Shown here: one piece after another, positions 28,598 through 37,520 of the stretch
How positions within the stretch are numbered: position 1 is the first letter of the stretch
Layout: every line of letters starts with the position of its first letter
Source: Vibrio sp. CB1-14
GTDB lineage: Bacteria; Pseudomonadota; Gammaproteobacteria; Enterobacterales; Vibrionaceae
Length of the DNA stretch: 64,000 bases
Direction: 5' to 3'
Assembly (NCBI RefSeq): GCF_040412085.2
Contig: NZ_CP115920.1
Coordinates: 434,001 to 498,000, forward strand
Position numbers and translations under genes: made by a program
Notes under the pieces: generated by a model
What the model was told of the DNA's origin: nothing
Seen by the model: only the letters and a program-made list of their open reading frames with translations
Database searches by the model: none

Positions 28598-29004
28598 TAC
28601 TGAATCTTTATTATGGTTGAGGTTTCAACGATATTGTCGGTTAAGTACCAGACTTTGATTGGTGTCGTTGAAGCTGAACTGATATCGGAACTTTCTAGTT
28701 TCGCACAGGCGATGCGCGTGCGGTTTTCATTAATATCGGTCATCATTTGTAGCGCTCGGCACTCCTGACCAAGTCCCGAAGTATAAGGTTTACCTACTGC
28801 TACCATCATGCCGCTGGCATTGATTTGTGTTGTAATTGGGTTGTTTAATGCGACCCAATACTTTTCTGGGATACGTTCGCTATAGGTGATCGTCGATTGC
28901 CCAACTAGGGGAACCTGAGCTTCAACTTGACGTGGTGGTTGTGCGCATCCAGACAATACCATTGCGCAGACTGAGACGAGTGTGAGTTTGGTAGTAATTT
29001 TCAA
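28597..29004 (-). CDS. Small lipoprotein, first gene of the minus-strand polysaccharide operon
   Basis: 135 aa with a clear lipoprotein signal: basic start, hydrophobic stretch and lipobox VLSGC with Cys20. The mature part has no recognised domain. It leads the operon, about 35 bp behind an RfaH-type ops element, and overlaps the KpsD-like gene by one base. It is therefore probably an accessory of the export channel (as inferred from position only). Confidence 0.75.
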   Translation of the reverse strand: MKITTKLTLVSVCAMVLSGCAQPPRQVEAQVPLVGQSTITYSERIPEKYWVALNNPITTQINASGMMVAVGKPYTSGLGQECRALQMMTDINENRTRIACAKLESSDISSASTTPIKVWYLTDNIVETSTIIKIQ

Positions 29005-29038
29005 AACAGAGGTCTTAGTGTTTGGACCGGGTTTGGGT

Positions 29039-29050
29039 ACGCTACCGCCC
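29039..29050 (-). promoter_or_regulatory. RfaH-type ops element (JUMPstart core) of the minus-strand operon
   Basis: On the minus strand GGGCGGTAGCGT matches the ops core GGCGGTAGCGTG in all but the last base. It lies in the leader about 35 bp before the first gene. ops pauses RNA polymerase and recruits the antiterminator RfaH in long surface-polysaccharide operons. Confidence 0.85.
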
Positions 29051-29366
29051 TACGGTTTGTTGCGTTATCCATAACACGCGTCGAGTGAAAAAGTTGAGAT
29101 GCTTTGGTGTAATTTAAGAACAGATTGAGCCGTTCTATGCGGTCGATATCATACCGTGAGAGTGAGTGTGAAGCAATGTCACGATTTTTGATTTAGGTCT
29201 CGGTTTGACGATAGATTGACGATAGATTGACGATAGTTCCTATCGCTAGGCAGTGTTGTCGTTATCATCTATTGGTTAGTTTGATATTGAACTGTGTAAT
29301 TATATTACGTTATTGTTGCAATCAATTAGGTACAACGCTTATTCATTTCATAGGACTCTAAAACAC
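29051..29366. promoter_or_regulatory. Divergent intergenic region between the two operons
   Basis: It separates the minus-strand capsule operon from the plus-strand DHH gene and should hold both promoters. It contains three copies of an 11-bp repeat ttgacgataga (29205-29236), one helical turn apart, each containing a -35-like TTGACG, followed by the short inverted repeat cgatag/ctatcg. No gene seen. Confidence 0.6.
29205..29236. repeat. 11-bp direct repeat, three copies
   Basis: ttgacgataga at 29205, 29216 and 29227 (the last 10 bp long). The 11-bp period places every copy on the same face of the helix. Confidence 0.85.
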
Positions 29367-30332
29367 ATGACACACTACGATATTTTCAATGGCGACGCGG
29401 ATGGCATTATTGCGTTATTACAACTTAGGCTCGCTCAACCTAAGGAATCTGTATTGATCACAGGGGTGAAACGCGACATTAAATTGGTCGAGAAGGTGGC
29501 AGTGAATAAAGGCGATCATCTTACTGTTTTAGATGTGTCAATGGAGAAAAACCATAACAGTGTGGCAAAGGCGCTGTCTTGTGGGGCAACGGTATTCTAC
29601 GCTGATCACCATAGAGCGGGTGAGATTCCTCAACTTGATGGACTGGAAGCGCACATTGATTTAGATGCCAATACATGCACCTCATTGATTGTTGATCGTT
29701 TACTAAAAGGTCAATATCACGCTTGGGCGATTGCTGCGGCCTATGGTGACAACCTAATTGCAAAAGCGGATGAGTTAGCCATTGAGGCCGGTTACTCCAG
29801 CGCCCAAAGAGCCTTTCTTAAAGAGCTGGGCACTCTAGTCAATTACAACGGTTATGGTGCCAACATTGCCGATTTGCATTTTGAACCAGCCACCTTATTT
29901 AAAGCGTTATACCAATACTCATCGCCATTTGAGGTGCTAGAAGACCCGGAGTCGCCTTATTTTGTGCTAAAGGCCGCGTATGAGGCTGACTTGGCGTTGG
30001 CAATGTCTATTGAGCCTACTTATTCCTCCAAACAATTAACGGTTATCGAACTTCCTGATACCGCAGCCTCACGACGAATCAGTGGGGTTTTTGGTAACTT
30101 GCTGGCGAACCAAGCAAGTCACAAGGCACATGCAGTATTAACCCGAAATCAAGACAGCAGTTATACGGTTTCTCTTCGAGCCCCGCTTGACAATAAACAG
30201 GGCGCGGGAGATATTTGTGCCCAATTTGAGTCAGGTGGTGGACGAGCGGCAGCCGCTGGGGTAAATGCATTGCCTGAAGCTGAGCTAGACAGCTTTATTC
30301 AAAAAGTAGAGTCGTTCTACCTGAATGCTTAA
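29367..30332 (+). CDS. DHH-family phosphoesterase
   Basis: 321 aa from the ATG at 29367, preceded by AGGA; an upstream in-frame start at 29313 is less likely because MTHYDIFNGDADGIIALLQL begins the conserved domain. The NGDADG, LDVSMEKN and YADHHRAG motifs supply the Mn-binding aspartates and histidines of the DHH superfamily. GGGRAAAAGVNALP near the end matches the DHHA1 substrate-binding element. Relatives cleave nanoRNA, pApA or cyclic-nucleotide products; the substrate here is unknown. It is a monocistronic gene on the plus strand before rmlB. Confidence 0.8.
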   Translation: MTHYDIFNGDADGIIALLQLRLAQPKESVLITGVKRDIKLVEKVAVNKGDHLTVLDVSMEKNHNSVAKALSCGATVFYADHHRAGEIPQLDGLEAHIDLDANTCTSLIVDRLLKGQYHAWAIAAAYGDNLIAKADELAIEAGYSSAQRAFLKELGTLVNYNGYGANIADLHFEPATLFKALYQYSSPFEVLEDPESPYFVLKAAYEADLALAMSIEPTYSSKQLTVIELPDTAASRRISGVFGNLLANQASHKAHAVLTRNQDSSYTVSLRAPLDNKQGAGDICAQFESGGGRAAAAGVNALPEAELDSFIQKVESFYLNA

Positions 30333-30428
30333 TAACAAGCATCGTACCTTATAATATTGAGGTGCACTAAAAAGACGGTATATTTCGACTGATTAAATAG
30401 TCGGTTGGGCTTAAAAAGGGAAAGAAAA

Positions 30429-31490
30429 ATGAAAATTTTAGTCACTGGGGGCGCTGGCTTTATTGGTAGCGCTGTCGTACGTCACATTTTGGACAACACA
30501 ACCGATAGTGTAGTGAATGTCGATGCATTAACGTACGCCGGAAACACAGAATCGTTACCGAATGCGCTGGATAATTCGCGTTACTGCTTCGAGCATGTTG
30601 ATATTTGTGATTTTGCAGCCTTGCAGCGTGTGTTTGAGCAGCATCAGCCAGATTTGGTTATGCACCTTGCGGCGGAGTCGCATGTGGATCGCTCAATTGA
30701 TGGCCCTTCTGCGTTTATTCAAACCAACCTAGTCGGTACGTTTAATATGCTGGAAGTTGCTAGGCAATACTGGAACGCGTTAGAGAGTGACAAAAAAGCG
30801 GCGTTCCGTTTCCACCACATCTCTACCGATGAAGTGTATGGTGATCTCGAGGGGACAGACGATCTGTTCACTGAAGAAACGTCTTATGAGCCAAGCAGTC
30901 CATACTCAGCCAGCAAGGCAGGTTCAGACCATTTGGTTCGAGCATGGGGTCGTACGTACGGTTTTCCTGTATTGGTGACTAACTGCTCTAACAACTATGG
31001 TCCTTATCATTTCCCTGAAAAGTTAATCCCACTGATGATTTTGAATGCGTTGGAAGGCAAGCCTTTACCAGTTTATGGTGATGGTATGCAGATCCGAGAT
31101 TGGCTGTTTGTGGAAGATCATGCTCGCGCGCTTTATAAAGTCGTTACCGAGGGTAAGCTTGGCGAAACCTATAATATTGGTGGGCACAACGAGAAAGCGA
31201 ACATCGATGTTGTGAAAACTATTTGCCAATTATTAGAAGAGCTTGTGCCAAACAAGCCAGAAGGCGTGGATGAATACCAAAACTTAATCACTTACGTAAC
31301 GGATCGTCCAGGACATGACGTGCGTTACGCTATCGATGCTTCTAAGATAGAGCGTGAGTTAGGCTGGAAACCAGAAGAGACGTTTGAGTCTGGTATCCGC
31401 AAAACGGTTGAGTGGTATCTGAATAATAAAGAGTGGTGGACTCGCGTTCTTGATGGTTCATACACGAGAGAGCGTTTAGGTAATAACTAA
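30429..31490 (+). CDS. rfbB: dTDP-glucose 4,6-dehydratase
   Basis: 353 aa from the ATG at 30429 (aaaggga ribosome-binding site); the in-frame start at 30405 would add eight poorly conserved residues. RmlB makes dTDP-4-keto-6-deoxyglucose. NAD-binding [14 protein letters not shown], catalytic [11 protein letters not shown] and [15 protein letters not shown] (Tyr/Lys) and [17 protein letters not shown] are diagnostic. It is unlinked in orientation from rmlA, rmlD and rmlC, which sit in the divergent operon, so rhamnose synthesis draws on two transcripts. Confidence 0.96.
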   Translation: MKILVTGGAGFIGSAVVRHILDNTTDSVVNVDALTYAGNTESLPNALDNSRYCFEHVDICDFAALQRVFEQHQPDLVMHLAAESHVDRSIDGPSAFIQTNLVGTFNMLEVARQYWNALESDKKAAFRFHHISTDEVYGDLEGTDDLFTEETSYEPSSPYSASKAGSDHLVRAWGRTYGFPVLVTNCSNNYGPYHFPEKLIPLMILNALEGKPLPVYGDGMQIRDWLFVEDHARALYKVVTEGKLGETYNIGGHNEKANIDVVKTICQLLEELVPNKPEGVDEYQNLITYVTDRPGHDVRYAIDASKIERELGWKPEETFESGIRKTVEWYLNNKEWWTRVLDGSYTRERLGNN

Positions 31491-31515
31491 TCAGCCCAAT
31501 TTTCTCAATGCCAGC

Positions 31516-31546
31516 AAGGCGGTGCTCAATATGGTGCCGCCTTTTT
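31516..31546 (+). terminator. Intrinsic terminator after rfbB
   Basis: Stem AAGGCGG/CCGCCTT with a 14-nt loop followed by TTTTT, 25 bp after the rfbB stop. Confidence 0.8.
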
Positions 31547-31674
31547 ACTTTGATGTTATAGCGTGCAACGCAAAGCACAGAATTGCTCTATTGGTCGCAA
31601 ATAGCCAATTGCATCAAGTTTTCCCCTATGCTGTTTTTTATGCTCGATTGCCCCAATGAGCAAAAGGAAGCTGC

Positions 31675-32013
31675 ATGCTGTTTATCACTAATCGAATCCC
31701 CATTCAATCTGCGCGCTCTATAAAGAATCGCAAGATTTCATTCAATTCTCAAAATACTGATATCTCTAAATGGCTCTATTGCTGTGAGCGGCGCGGAGAG
31801 GGGGAGTATGTCGAGATATTATCTTCAACCATGTTCACAAAATTGAAGGCGCTACCTGCGGAAACGCAGCTGCTGTTTTATCTGCATGGTTTTAATAACA
31901 ACATGAAGCGTGATCAAAAAGAAAGCAGCCAACTTCAGAGAGAAACGCGCTGCTGCCTAAATCGAATTAGACATCGCTATCAAGACGTTTACACATCGTA
32001 CTCAATTTATTGA
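31675..32013 (+). pseudogene. Truncated alpha/beta-hydrolase-like protein
   Basis: 112 aa. MLFITNRIPIQSARSIKN and TQLLFYLHGFNNNMKRDQKE match the N-terminal part of alpha/beta-hydrolases of the DUF900-like kind, in which the oxyanion-hole HGFNN is followed by ~150 residues with the nucleophile. Here the frame stops about 35 residues after HGFNN, so the catalytic part is missing. The strong AGGAGG of the next gene lies 8 bp after its stop. It is probably a decayed gene, but a short functional protein cannot be excluded. Confidence 0.5.
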
Positions 32014-32032
32014 ATGTTAGGAGGTCATACGA

Positions 32033-33382
32033 ATGGAGCTTACGAGAGGGGTGTTTGTCCATCATCATGGGGGAAAAAATACGGTCACAGGATCGTGTCA
32101 TGAGCTGAATATTGAAGGTAACTCAATCCTTATCGATTGTGGGTTGTTTCAAGGTGGGGATGCGAAACCCAAATCGTTGGATATTGATTTTAGTTTGGCG
32201 GCTGTGCGAGCGTTAGTACTTACTCACGCTCATATTGACCATATAGGGCGTCTGCCTTGGCTATTTGCCGTAGGCTTTCGAGAGCCTATCTATTGCACTC
32301 ACGCGACGGCACATTTAGTACCATTGATGTTGGAAGACGGACTAGCACTCCAATTAGGACTAACTAAATCCCAGCGCGCACATATTGTTCAGCTCATTAG
32401 CCGCAAGCTTAAACCTGTAGGCTACAACGAGTGGGTGCCTGTGAAAAACGCTAAGCAGCACTACTTTACCCACATTCGTTTTCAGCCCGCTGGGCACATA
32501 TTGGGAAGTGCTTATGTGGAAGTGAAGTTGCCCAATAAAGAGATTGTGGTGTTTTCTGGTGATCTTGGCCCAAGCAACACGCCTTTGTTGCCCGACCCAA
32601 AGCCACCTAAGCGAGCAGACTATCTGTTTTTGGAATCGACTTATGGCGATAAACGTCATGAAAGTGTTGAATCCCGTTCTAAGCGATTACTAGAGATTAT
32701 TCAGCGTAGCCTTAGTGATGGCGGCGCCATTATCATTCCGGCATTTAGCGTTGGGCGAACCCAAGAACTGCTGTTTGATATAGAAACCCTGTTGTCGCAA
32801 CACCAGCTAAGTGAGCGCTTACCTATTGTTGTGGATTCACCACTCGCGGCTAAGGTGACCAATGCCTATCGGCGGTATCGTAAGCTTTGGAGTAGAGAAG
32901 CAAAAGCGAAGGTCTTGGATGGGCAGCGTCCGCTCAGCTTTGATCAATGCATTGTGGTGAAGTCTCACCGAGAGCATGCAAGGCTGGTGAATCGACTGGC
33001 GGCCACGGGTGAGCCAGCGATTGTGATTGCTGCTTCTGGGATGTGTCAGGGTGGGCGTATTGTGGATTACCTAAAAGTGCTGTTGCCTGATGAGAGAACC
33101 GATGTGGTGTTTTGTGGGTATCAGGCAGGTGGTACGTTGGGGTGGGATATTCAGGCGGGTCGTTCTTCTGTTGTGATTGATGGTGATTCGGTTGACGTTA
33201 AGGCGAGTGTGCATTCAATGTCTGGGTATTCGGCGCATGCAGATAAGAACGATCTATTAGCGTTTGCGCTGAGATGTTCAGCGCACCTTAAGCAAGTGCA
33301 TTTGATGCATGGTGAGTCAAAGTCAAAACAACATTTAGCGTATGATCTTTACCAGATCAAAGGTGCTAAAATAGAGCTATAG
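32033..33382 (+). CDS. Metallo-beta-lactamase-fold RNA-processing-like protein (CPSF/Ysh1 family)
   Basis: 449 aa with an AGGAGG ribosome-binding site. The zinc motif is LTHAHIDHIGRLPWLF (near residue 63), followed by PAGHILGSAYVEV and FSGDLG, and the beta-CASP domain has AFSVGRTQELL, VDSPLA and ASGMCQGGRIVDYL. The C-terminal RMM domain contains SGYSAHADKNDLL and a final HGES. The family includes bacterial and archaeal exo/endoribonucleases such as TTHA0252. The target RNA is unknown. It stands alone between the truncated hydrolase and the second polysaccharide operon. Confidence 0.87.
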   Translation: MELTRGVFVHHHGGKNTVTGSCHELNIEGNSILIDCGLFQGGDAKPKSLDIDFSLAAVRALVLTHAHIDHIGRLPWLFAVGFREPIYCTHATAHLVPLMLEDGLALQLGLTKSQRAHIVQLISRKLKPVGYNEWVPVKNAKQHYFTHIRFQPAGHILGSAYVEVKLPNKEIVVFSGDLGPSNTPLLPDPKPPKRADYLFLESTYGDKRHESVESRSKRLLEIIQRSLSDGGAIIIPAFSVGRTQELLFDIETLLSQHQLSERLPIVVDSPLAAKVTNAYRRYRKLWSREAKAKVLDGQRPLSFDQCIVVKSHREHARLVNRLAATGEPAIVIAASGMCQGGRIVDYLKVLLPDERTDVVFCGYQAGGTLGWDIQAGRSSVVIDGDSVDVKASVHSMSGYSAHADKNDLLAFALRCSAHLKQVHLMHGESKSKQHLAYDLYQIKGAKIEL

Positions 33383-33549
33383 GGAGAAACATGCAACTTA
33401 ATTGGTTGGATTTCTGCCTGTGAAAGAGTCGCGTCTCATTGGTAACTCGGGTACAATCCGGCTTGTTTTTACGTTATGTAGTATCCTGTTGCCACAGAGT
33501 TGTGTACAAATCTAGGTGGTAAGTTTGCTTTTTGAGGGTGTTACTTAAG

Positions 33550-33561
33550 GGCGGTAGCATT
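33550..33561 (+). promoter_or_regulatory. RfaH-type ops element (JUMPstart core) of the plus-strand operon
   Basis: GGCGGTAGCATT matches the conserved ops core GGCGGTAGC at the start of the wzx-led operon. The terminal GTG of the consensus is changed to ATT. Its place in the leader of a 10-kb glycan operon supports RfaH recruitment. Confidence 0.78.
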
Positions 33562-33593
33562 TGCTTTCGGAGGATATTATTAAAGCGCAAGTT

Positions 33594-34835
33594 ATGAGTA
33601 CTGTTGGTGTGCAGTTATTGGGGAAACTACTAATTGCAGGTGGAGGGGTCCTACTTGCTAGATTGCTCGGGCCAGAGGATTATGGTTCTTATAGCTATAT
33701 ACTGTCAATAATAACGATTGCAACATTACCAGTTGTAGCTGGTATGCCCAACTTGATTATTAGAGAGCTCTCAATCTATCAACAAAACAAAATGTGGGGA
33801 CTGGTAGTCGGATTGATATCTTGGTGTCGATGTTACGCTATGCTGATGTCGGCTTTTGCTGCACTATTTGTTTTTTTTGCATATGTTCTAGGATTTATTG
33901 TAGATGTAAATCTCAATGTTCTATTAATTGCTCTAGTGTTAGTTCCTTTTAGGGCTTTTTTATCTCAGCAATGTGCGTTCCTTAATGCATTTCAAAGGCC
34001 AGCCTTAGCCAAAGTGCCAGAGCAAATAATAAATCCGACGCTAAGTATGATCTTTATTTTATTGTTTGCATATTATTCTAGTGTAACATTAGAAACAGTT
34101 TTTATATCTGTGGTGCTATCTACAATTTTGTCTCAAGTTATTGGTGTGATTTTATCTCGAAATAATCTCGAAGTTGTAAGAGGCAACCTAAATCCAGAAT
34201 GGAAAATGAGAATCTGGGTCAAGTCTCTAGTCCCGTTTGCGTTAATCGCATTTGTTTATACCCTAAACTCGGAAGTCGCAACAGTTTTTCTTGGTAGCTT
34301 TAGTTCACATCAAGAGGTTGGATACTTTAAGGTGGCAATTCAAGCGGTAGCTATTATCTCTATTGGTTTGTCTTCAGTAAATTCCGTCATCATGCCCAAA
34401 ATTGCCAGATCTTATAACATAAGAGATATTTCTCAGGCTCAGGCTACTATTAGAAGCGGAGTTAGATATAGCGTTCTATTATCAATGTTTATTGTTTTTG
34501 CGTATGTTTTTTATGGACGCCACTTAATTGATTTTTTATTTGGGGTGGAATATTCAGGAGTGTATGAAATATTAATTATTCTTACTTTTTATCAAGTGAT
34601 AGATGTGCTTCTAGGACCTGTCGGCCTAGTGCTTAATATGACTGGAAATGAGGGGAAGGCACTTTCTAGACTCTTGGTGGTATTTGCTGTTAATGTTGCT
34701 CTTTTGTTCTTGCTTGTTCCATTATATGGTGCGGCAGGAGCTGCGTATGCAATGTTATTTAGTTTGGTCTTATTAAAAGTGTTGATGTGTTTTGCTGTTT
34801 ATCAGTCGACAGGGTTAAAAACTTATATACATTGA
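33594..34835 (+). CDS. Wzx-like polysaccharide flippase
   Basis: 413 aa from the ATG at 33594. A TTG at 33561 in the same frame would add 11 residues; a GGAGG at 33569-33573 is 20 bp from the ATG, so the exact start is open. About 12 membrane segments, with LLARLLGPEDYGSYSYILSI near the N-terminus, as in the MATE/MVF-like O-antigen flippase family. It would move lipid-linked oligosaccharide across the inner membrane. It is the first gene behind the ops site; the region to 37.5 kb is notably AT-rich. No Wzy polymerase is visible with it. Confidence 0.85.
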   Translation: MSTVGVQLLGKLLIAGGGVLLARLLGPEDYGSYSYILSIITIATLPVVAGMPNLIIRELSIYQQNKMWGLVVGLISWCRCYAMLMSAFAALFVFFAYVLGFIVDVNLNVLLIALVLVPFRAFLSQQCAFLNAFQRPALAKVPEQIINPTLSMIFILLFAYYSSVTLETVFISVVLSTILSQVIGVILSRNNLEVVRGNLNPEWKMRIWVKSLVPFALIAFVYTLNSEVATVFLGSFSSHQEVGYFKVAIQAVAIISIGLSSVNSVIMPKIARSYNIRDISQAQATIRSGVRYSVLLSMFIVFAYVFYGRHLIDFLFGVEYSGVYEILIILTFYQVIDVLLGPVGLVLNMTGNEGKALSRLLVVFAVNVALLFLLVPLYGAAGAAYAMLFSLVLLKVLMCFAVYQSTGLKTYIH

Positions 34836-34844
34836 GGGTTTATA

Positions 34845-35654
34845 ATGAATAGTGAGATTTTTTTTAAACCAATCGAAAATGACGTTTTGAAGTATGATCA
34901 TGGCTTGACGCATTTAGATGATGGTATTACAGCATTTATTCGATTAAAGGATGAAGCTCAAACAATAGAAGCATCTCTAAGATCAATTGAAGGTTTGTTT
35001 GATTATTACGTTATTCTTATTCAGCCATCGAATGATAAGACGGCTGAAATCGTTAAAGAAGTTATGAAGGATAGTAAAGCGACTATAGTACATTACCCTT
35101 ATGAATCTTGGCCAAATGGCCCTGGATATTCAGAACAGGATGAAACTAGTGTTTATAGTAGAACGTTCTTTTACAACTTTGGTACTCAATTCATTCCAAC
35201 AAAGCATGCATTTAAGTGGGATGGTGATATGATTGCGAGTACGGATTTAAGGAAGTACCTTTCTAAATGGCGTAAAAATAAGCGCGGTTATGTTGCAATG
35301 AAAGGAGTTGAGTGTGCAGATGGTTTGTGTGCCACAGTGAATTCGAGAATATATACGGGTAATGAAGTTCGAATATTTAAATCTAAGAAGAGTGCGTTTA
35401 GTAATGGCCCTAAATGTGAAATACTAAACATATATAAGAAAGGCCTATTGTATGCAATTTTTCGAAGGTTGTTTATTTATAAGATGCAGCAGCCAATGTA
35501 CTATCATTTTAAGTATGCAAAACTAGAAAGTAGTCAGACAAAGGCTTGGCCTGAAAATTGGCGAGAAGTTGAACATTTTGTAAACCTTATGAGCTTTGAT
35601 GTTGAAAGCAATAAAACAACCTTAAGGCCGCTTAGTGAAAATATATTGAAATAG
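34845..35654 (+). CDS. GT2-like glycosyltransferase
   Basis: 269 aa. ITAFIRLKDEAQTIEASLRS near the N-terminus is the GT2 nucleotide-binding start, and HAFKWDGDMIASTDL near residue 123 carries a DxD-type metal site. The C-terminal part is basic. No membrane segment. It lies 9 bp after the flippase and just before a sulfotransferase. Donor and acceptor sugars are unknown. Confidence 0.72.
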   Translation: MNSEIFFKPIENDVLKYDHGLTHLDDGITAFIRLKDEAQTIEASLRSIEGLFDYYVILIQPSNDKTAEIVKEVMKDSKATIVHYPYESWPNGPGYSEQDETSVYSRTFFYNFGTQFIPTKHAFKWDGDMIASTDLRKYLSKWRKNKRGYVAMKGVECADGLCATVNSRIYTGNEVRIFKSKKSAFSNGPKCEILNIYKKGLLYAIFRRLFIYKMQQPMYYHFKYAKLESSQTKAWPENWREVEHFVNLMSFDVESNKTTLRPLSENILK

Positions 35655-35661
35655 GTTTTCT

Positions 35662-36333
35662 ATGATACGAAAAATAGTTAGAAATATTATCCCAATACAA
35701 TTTCGCTCTATGATACAGCGCTTAAGAGGGCGAAGTGTCTATCATGATTATTATTTGATGCACAGATGTATATTTATTCATATACCAAAATCTGCTGGGC
35801 AGAGTATCAGTTTGGCTTTGTTTAATGACAAGCACCCCGGTCATTACTCAATAAAAAAGTTTGAATGGGAAAGTCCGAAAAAAAAAGAAGCTTATTTCAA
35901 ATTTACAGTTGTTAGGAATCCTTGGGATCGACTATATTCAGCTTATAATTACTTGACGAAATTTACACCTTACAAGTCAGATCAGGAGTTTTCAGAGAAG
36001 TATTTGAGTGAGTATAAAAGCTTTGAGGACTTTATTTTAAATGGTCTGAAAAAAAAGGAAATTTCAAGCTGGGTTCATTTTCGACCACAATCTGACTTCC
36101 TTCTAGATTCGAAAGGCAACTTTGATATTGACTATGTAGCTCGCTTTGAAAATATTGAAGACGGTTTTTTAGATATAGCGAAAAGACTTGATGTTGATGT
36201 ACCTAAGTTACAAAAAGTAAACTCTAGTAATCGTGACTCCAAAAGTTATAAGAAGCATTACTCCCAAGATACTATTCGTATTGTAGCGAAACACTATGAA
36301 AACGATATAAAATTACTTAATTATGAGTTTTAA
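35662..36333 (+). CDS. Carbohydrate sulfotransferase (Sulfotransfer_2 type)
   Basis: 223 aa. The 5'-phosphosulfate-binding loop FIHIPKSAGQSISLALF (near residue 36) and the 3'-phosphate-binding FTVVRNPWDRLYSAYNYL (near 88) are those of the HNK-1/chondroitin type Sulfotransfer_2 family. A second sulfotransferase of a different subfamily lies in the divergent operon at 15773-16615. Together they predict a sulfated surface glycan, with PAPS as donor. Confidence 0.85.
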   Translation: MIRKIVRNIIPIQFRSMIQRLRGRSVYHDYYLMHRCIFIHIPKSAGQSISLALFNDKHPGHYSIKKFEWESPKKKEAYFKFTVVRNPWDRLYSAYNYLTKFTPYKSDQEFSEKYLSEYKSFEDFILNGLKKKEISSWVHFRPQSDFLLDSKGNFDIDYVARFENIEDGFLDIAKRLDVDVPKLQKVNSSNRDSKSYKKHYSQDTIRIVAKHYENDIKLLNYEF

Positions 36334-36335
36334 AT

Positions 36336-37502
36336 ATGCTGAGTTATAGAACAGTCCTTTTTTGTTGCGAGTCTCTTGAGCGTTTTCAATTTATAAGCCG
36401 TTTAGCAGAGCCAATCAAAAATAAAGCCTTATTGATTACTACAGAACCACTGGTAAAAGTACTGAGTCTTATAAATGGATTTGAGTGTCAATATGTACAT
36501 AGAATGTCCAATGGTTTGAATCGCGTTACAAATATAAGAAAAGATGAGTTGGAAACTACAATCGAAGTCCTTAATGATGCCATGGCAGTTGAGGGGGCTT
36601 CTATGTGGGCTTCAGCTATTGAAAACACGATTTCTAAAAAAAAGTTTTCAAGAATAGAAAAAGTTGTTATTTGGAATGGTCAGCAAGTTCTAGGTAAAAC
36701 GGTTGCTAATTATTACCGAAGTAAAAATGTGACCACTTTGTTTTTGGAGCTATCAAACTTACCTAAGAAAATATTTGTTGACAGAAAAGGGGTTAATGCT
36801 CAGTCTTCAATAGAAAATTTTAATCATCTACCACCTATTAATGAAGCTATTCATAAGCAGTGGCTGGATGATTACAGGTTATATAAGACCTCTCCGCCAC
36901 CTCAAGCAAGTGTTAACCATAAAAAGAAGGTATTTAGCGCCCTTAATTTATTTTTGAAAGAAATTTTCTTTAGTAGAAACATCCACCCTACTTCACTCAT
37001 TAAGCATAAGGTTGGTTCGGAATTTGAAACGGATATTGTTAGCCTGGAGGATGACTATTTTTTTGTGCCATTGCAGGTTTCGGGGGATACCCAAATAAAA
37101 ATAAACTCGAAATACAACAATGTAGATTTGATTGTTTATAGTGCTCAAGTGGCAGAAAGGGTGGGTGCTAAGTTAGTGGTTAAAATACATCCTGCAGAAA
37201 GTAGTGTTAGCCAGGTGGAGTGTATTCTAAGCCTTAAGGAGAAACTAAATTTCTTGCTCTCGAGTCAAAATACAGTCGATTTATTGTCGAATTCAAAGAA
37301 AGTTATAACTATAAATTCCACGGTTGGCTTAGAGTCCATGATTCTCGACAAAGATGTAGAGGTTATAGGTGAAGCTTTTTATAAAGATTTCACACGAGAT
37401 GACTTGCTTAAGTATATTCATGGTTATCTTGTTGATGGTGTTGACTACTTTTCGGATGAATCTATTGAACTGTCGAAAGTTCTGGAAATATTAGATAGAT
37501 AA
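36336..37502 (+). CDS. Capsule_synth-family protein (KpsS/KpsC-like)
   Basis: 388 aa. The C-terminal half has the capsule-synthesis signature: YFFVPLQVSGDTQIKINSKY near residue 230, VKIHPAESS near 283 and ITINSTVGLESMILDK near 325. These are shared by KpsS, KpsC and LipB, which build the Kdo linker of group 2 capsules. The N-terminal half is divergent. It starts 2 bp after the sulfotransferase. The presence of a KpsS/C-like enzyme in a Wzx-led operon is unusual; it may be a Kdo or related transferase acting on a chain sugar. Confidence 0.7.
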   Translation: MLSYRTVLFCCESLERFQFISRLAEPIKNKALLITTEPLVKVLSLINGFECQYVHRMSNGLNRVTNIRKDELETTIEVLNDAMAVEGASMWASAIENTISKKKFSRIEKVVIWNGQQVLGKTVANYYRSKNVTTLFLELSNLPKKIFVDRKGVNAQSSIENFNHLPPINEAIHKQWLDDYRLYKTSPPPQASVNHKKKVFSALNLFLKEIFFSRNIHPTSLIKHKVGSEFETDIVSLEDDYFFVPLQVSGDTQIKINSKYNNVDLIVYSAQVAERVGAKLVVKIHPAESSVSQVECILSLKEKLNFLLSSQNTVDLLSNSKKVITINSTVGLESMILDKDVEVIGEAFYKDFTRDDLLKYIHGYLVDGVDYFSDESIELSKVLEILDR

Positions 37503-37520
37503 TTCTGGTAAGAATTTTTA

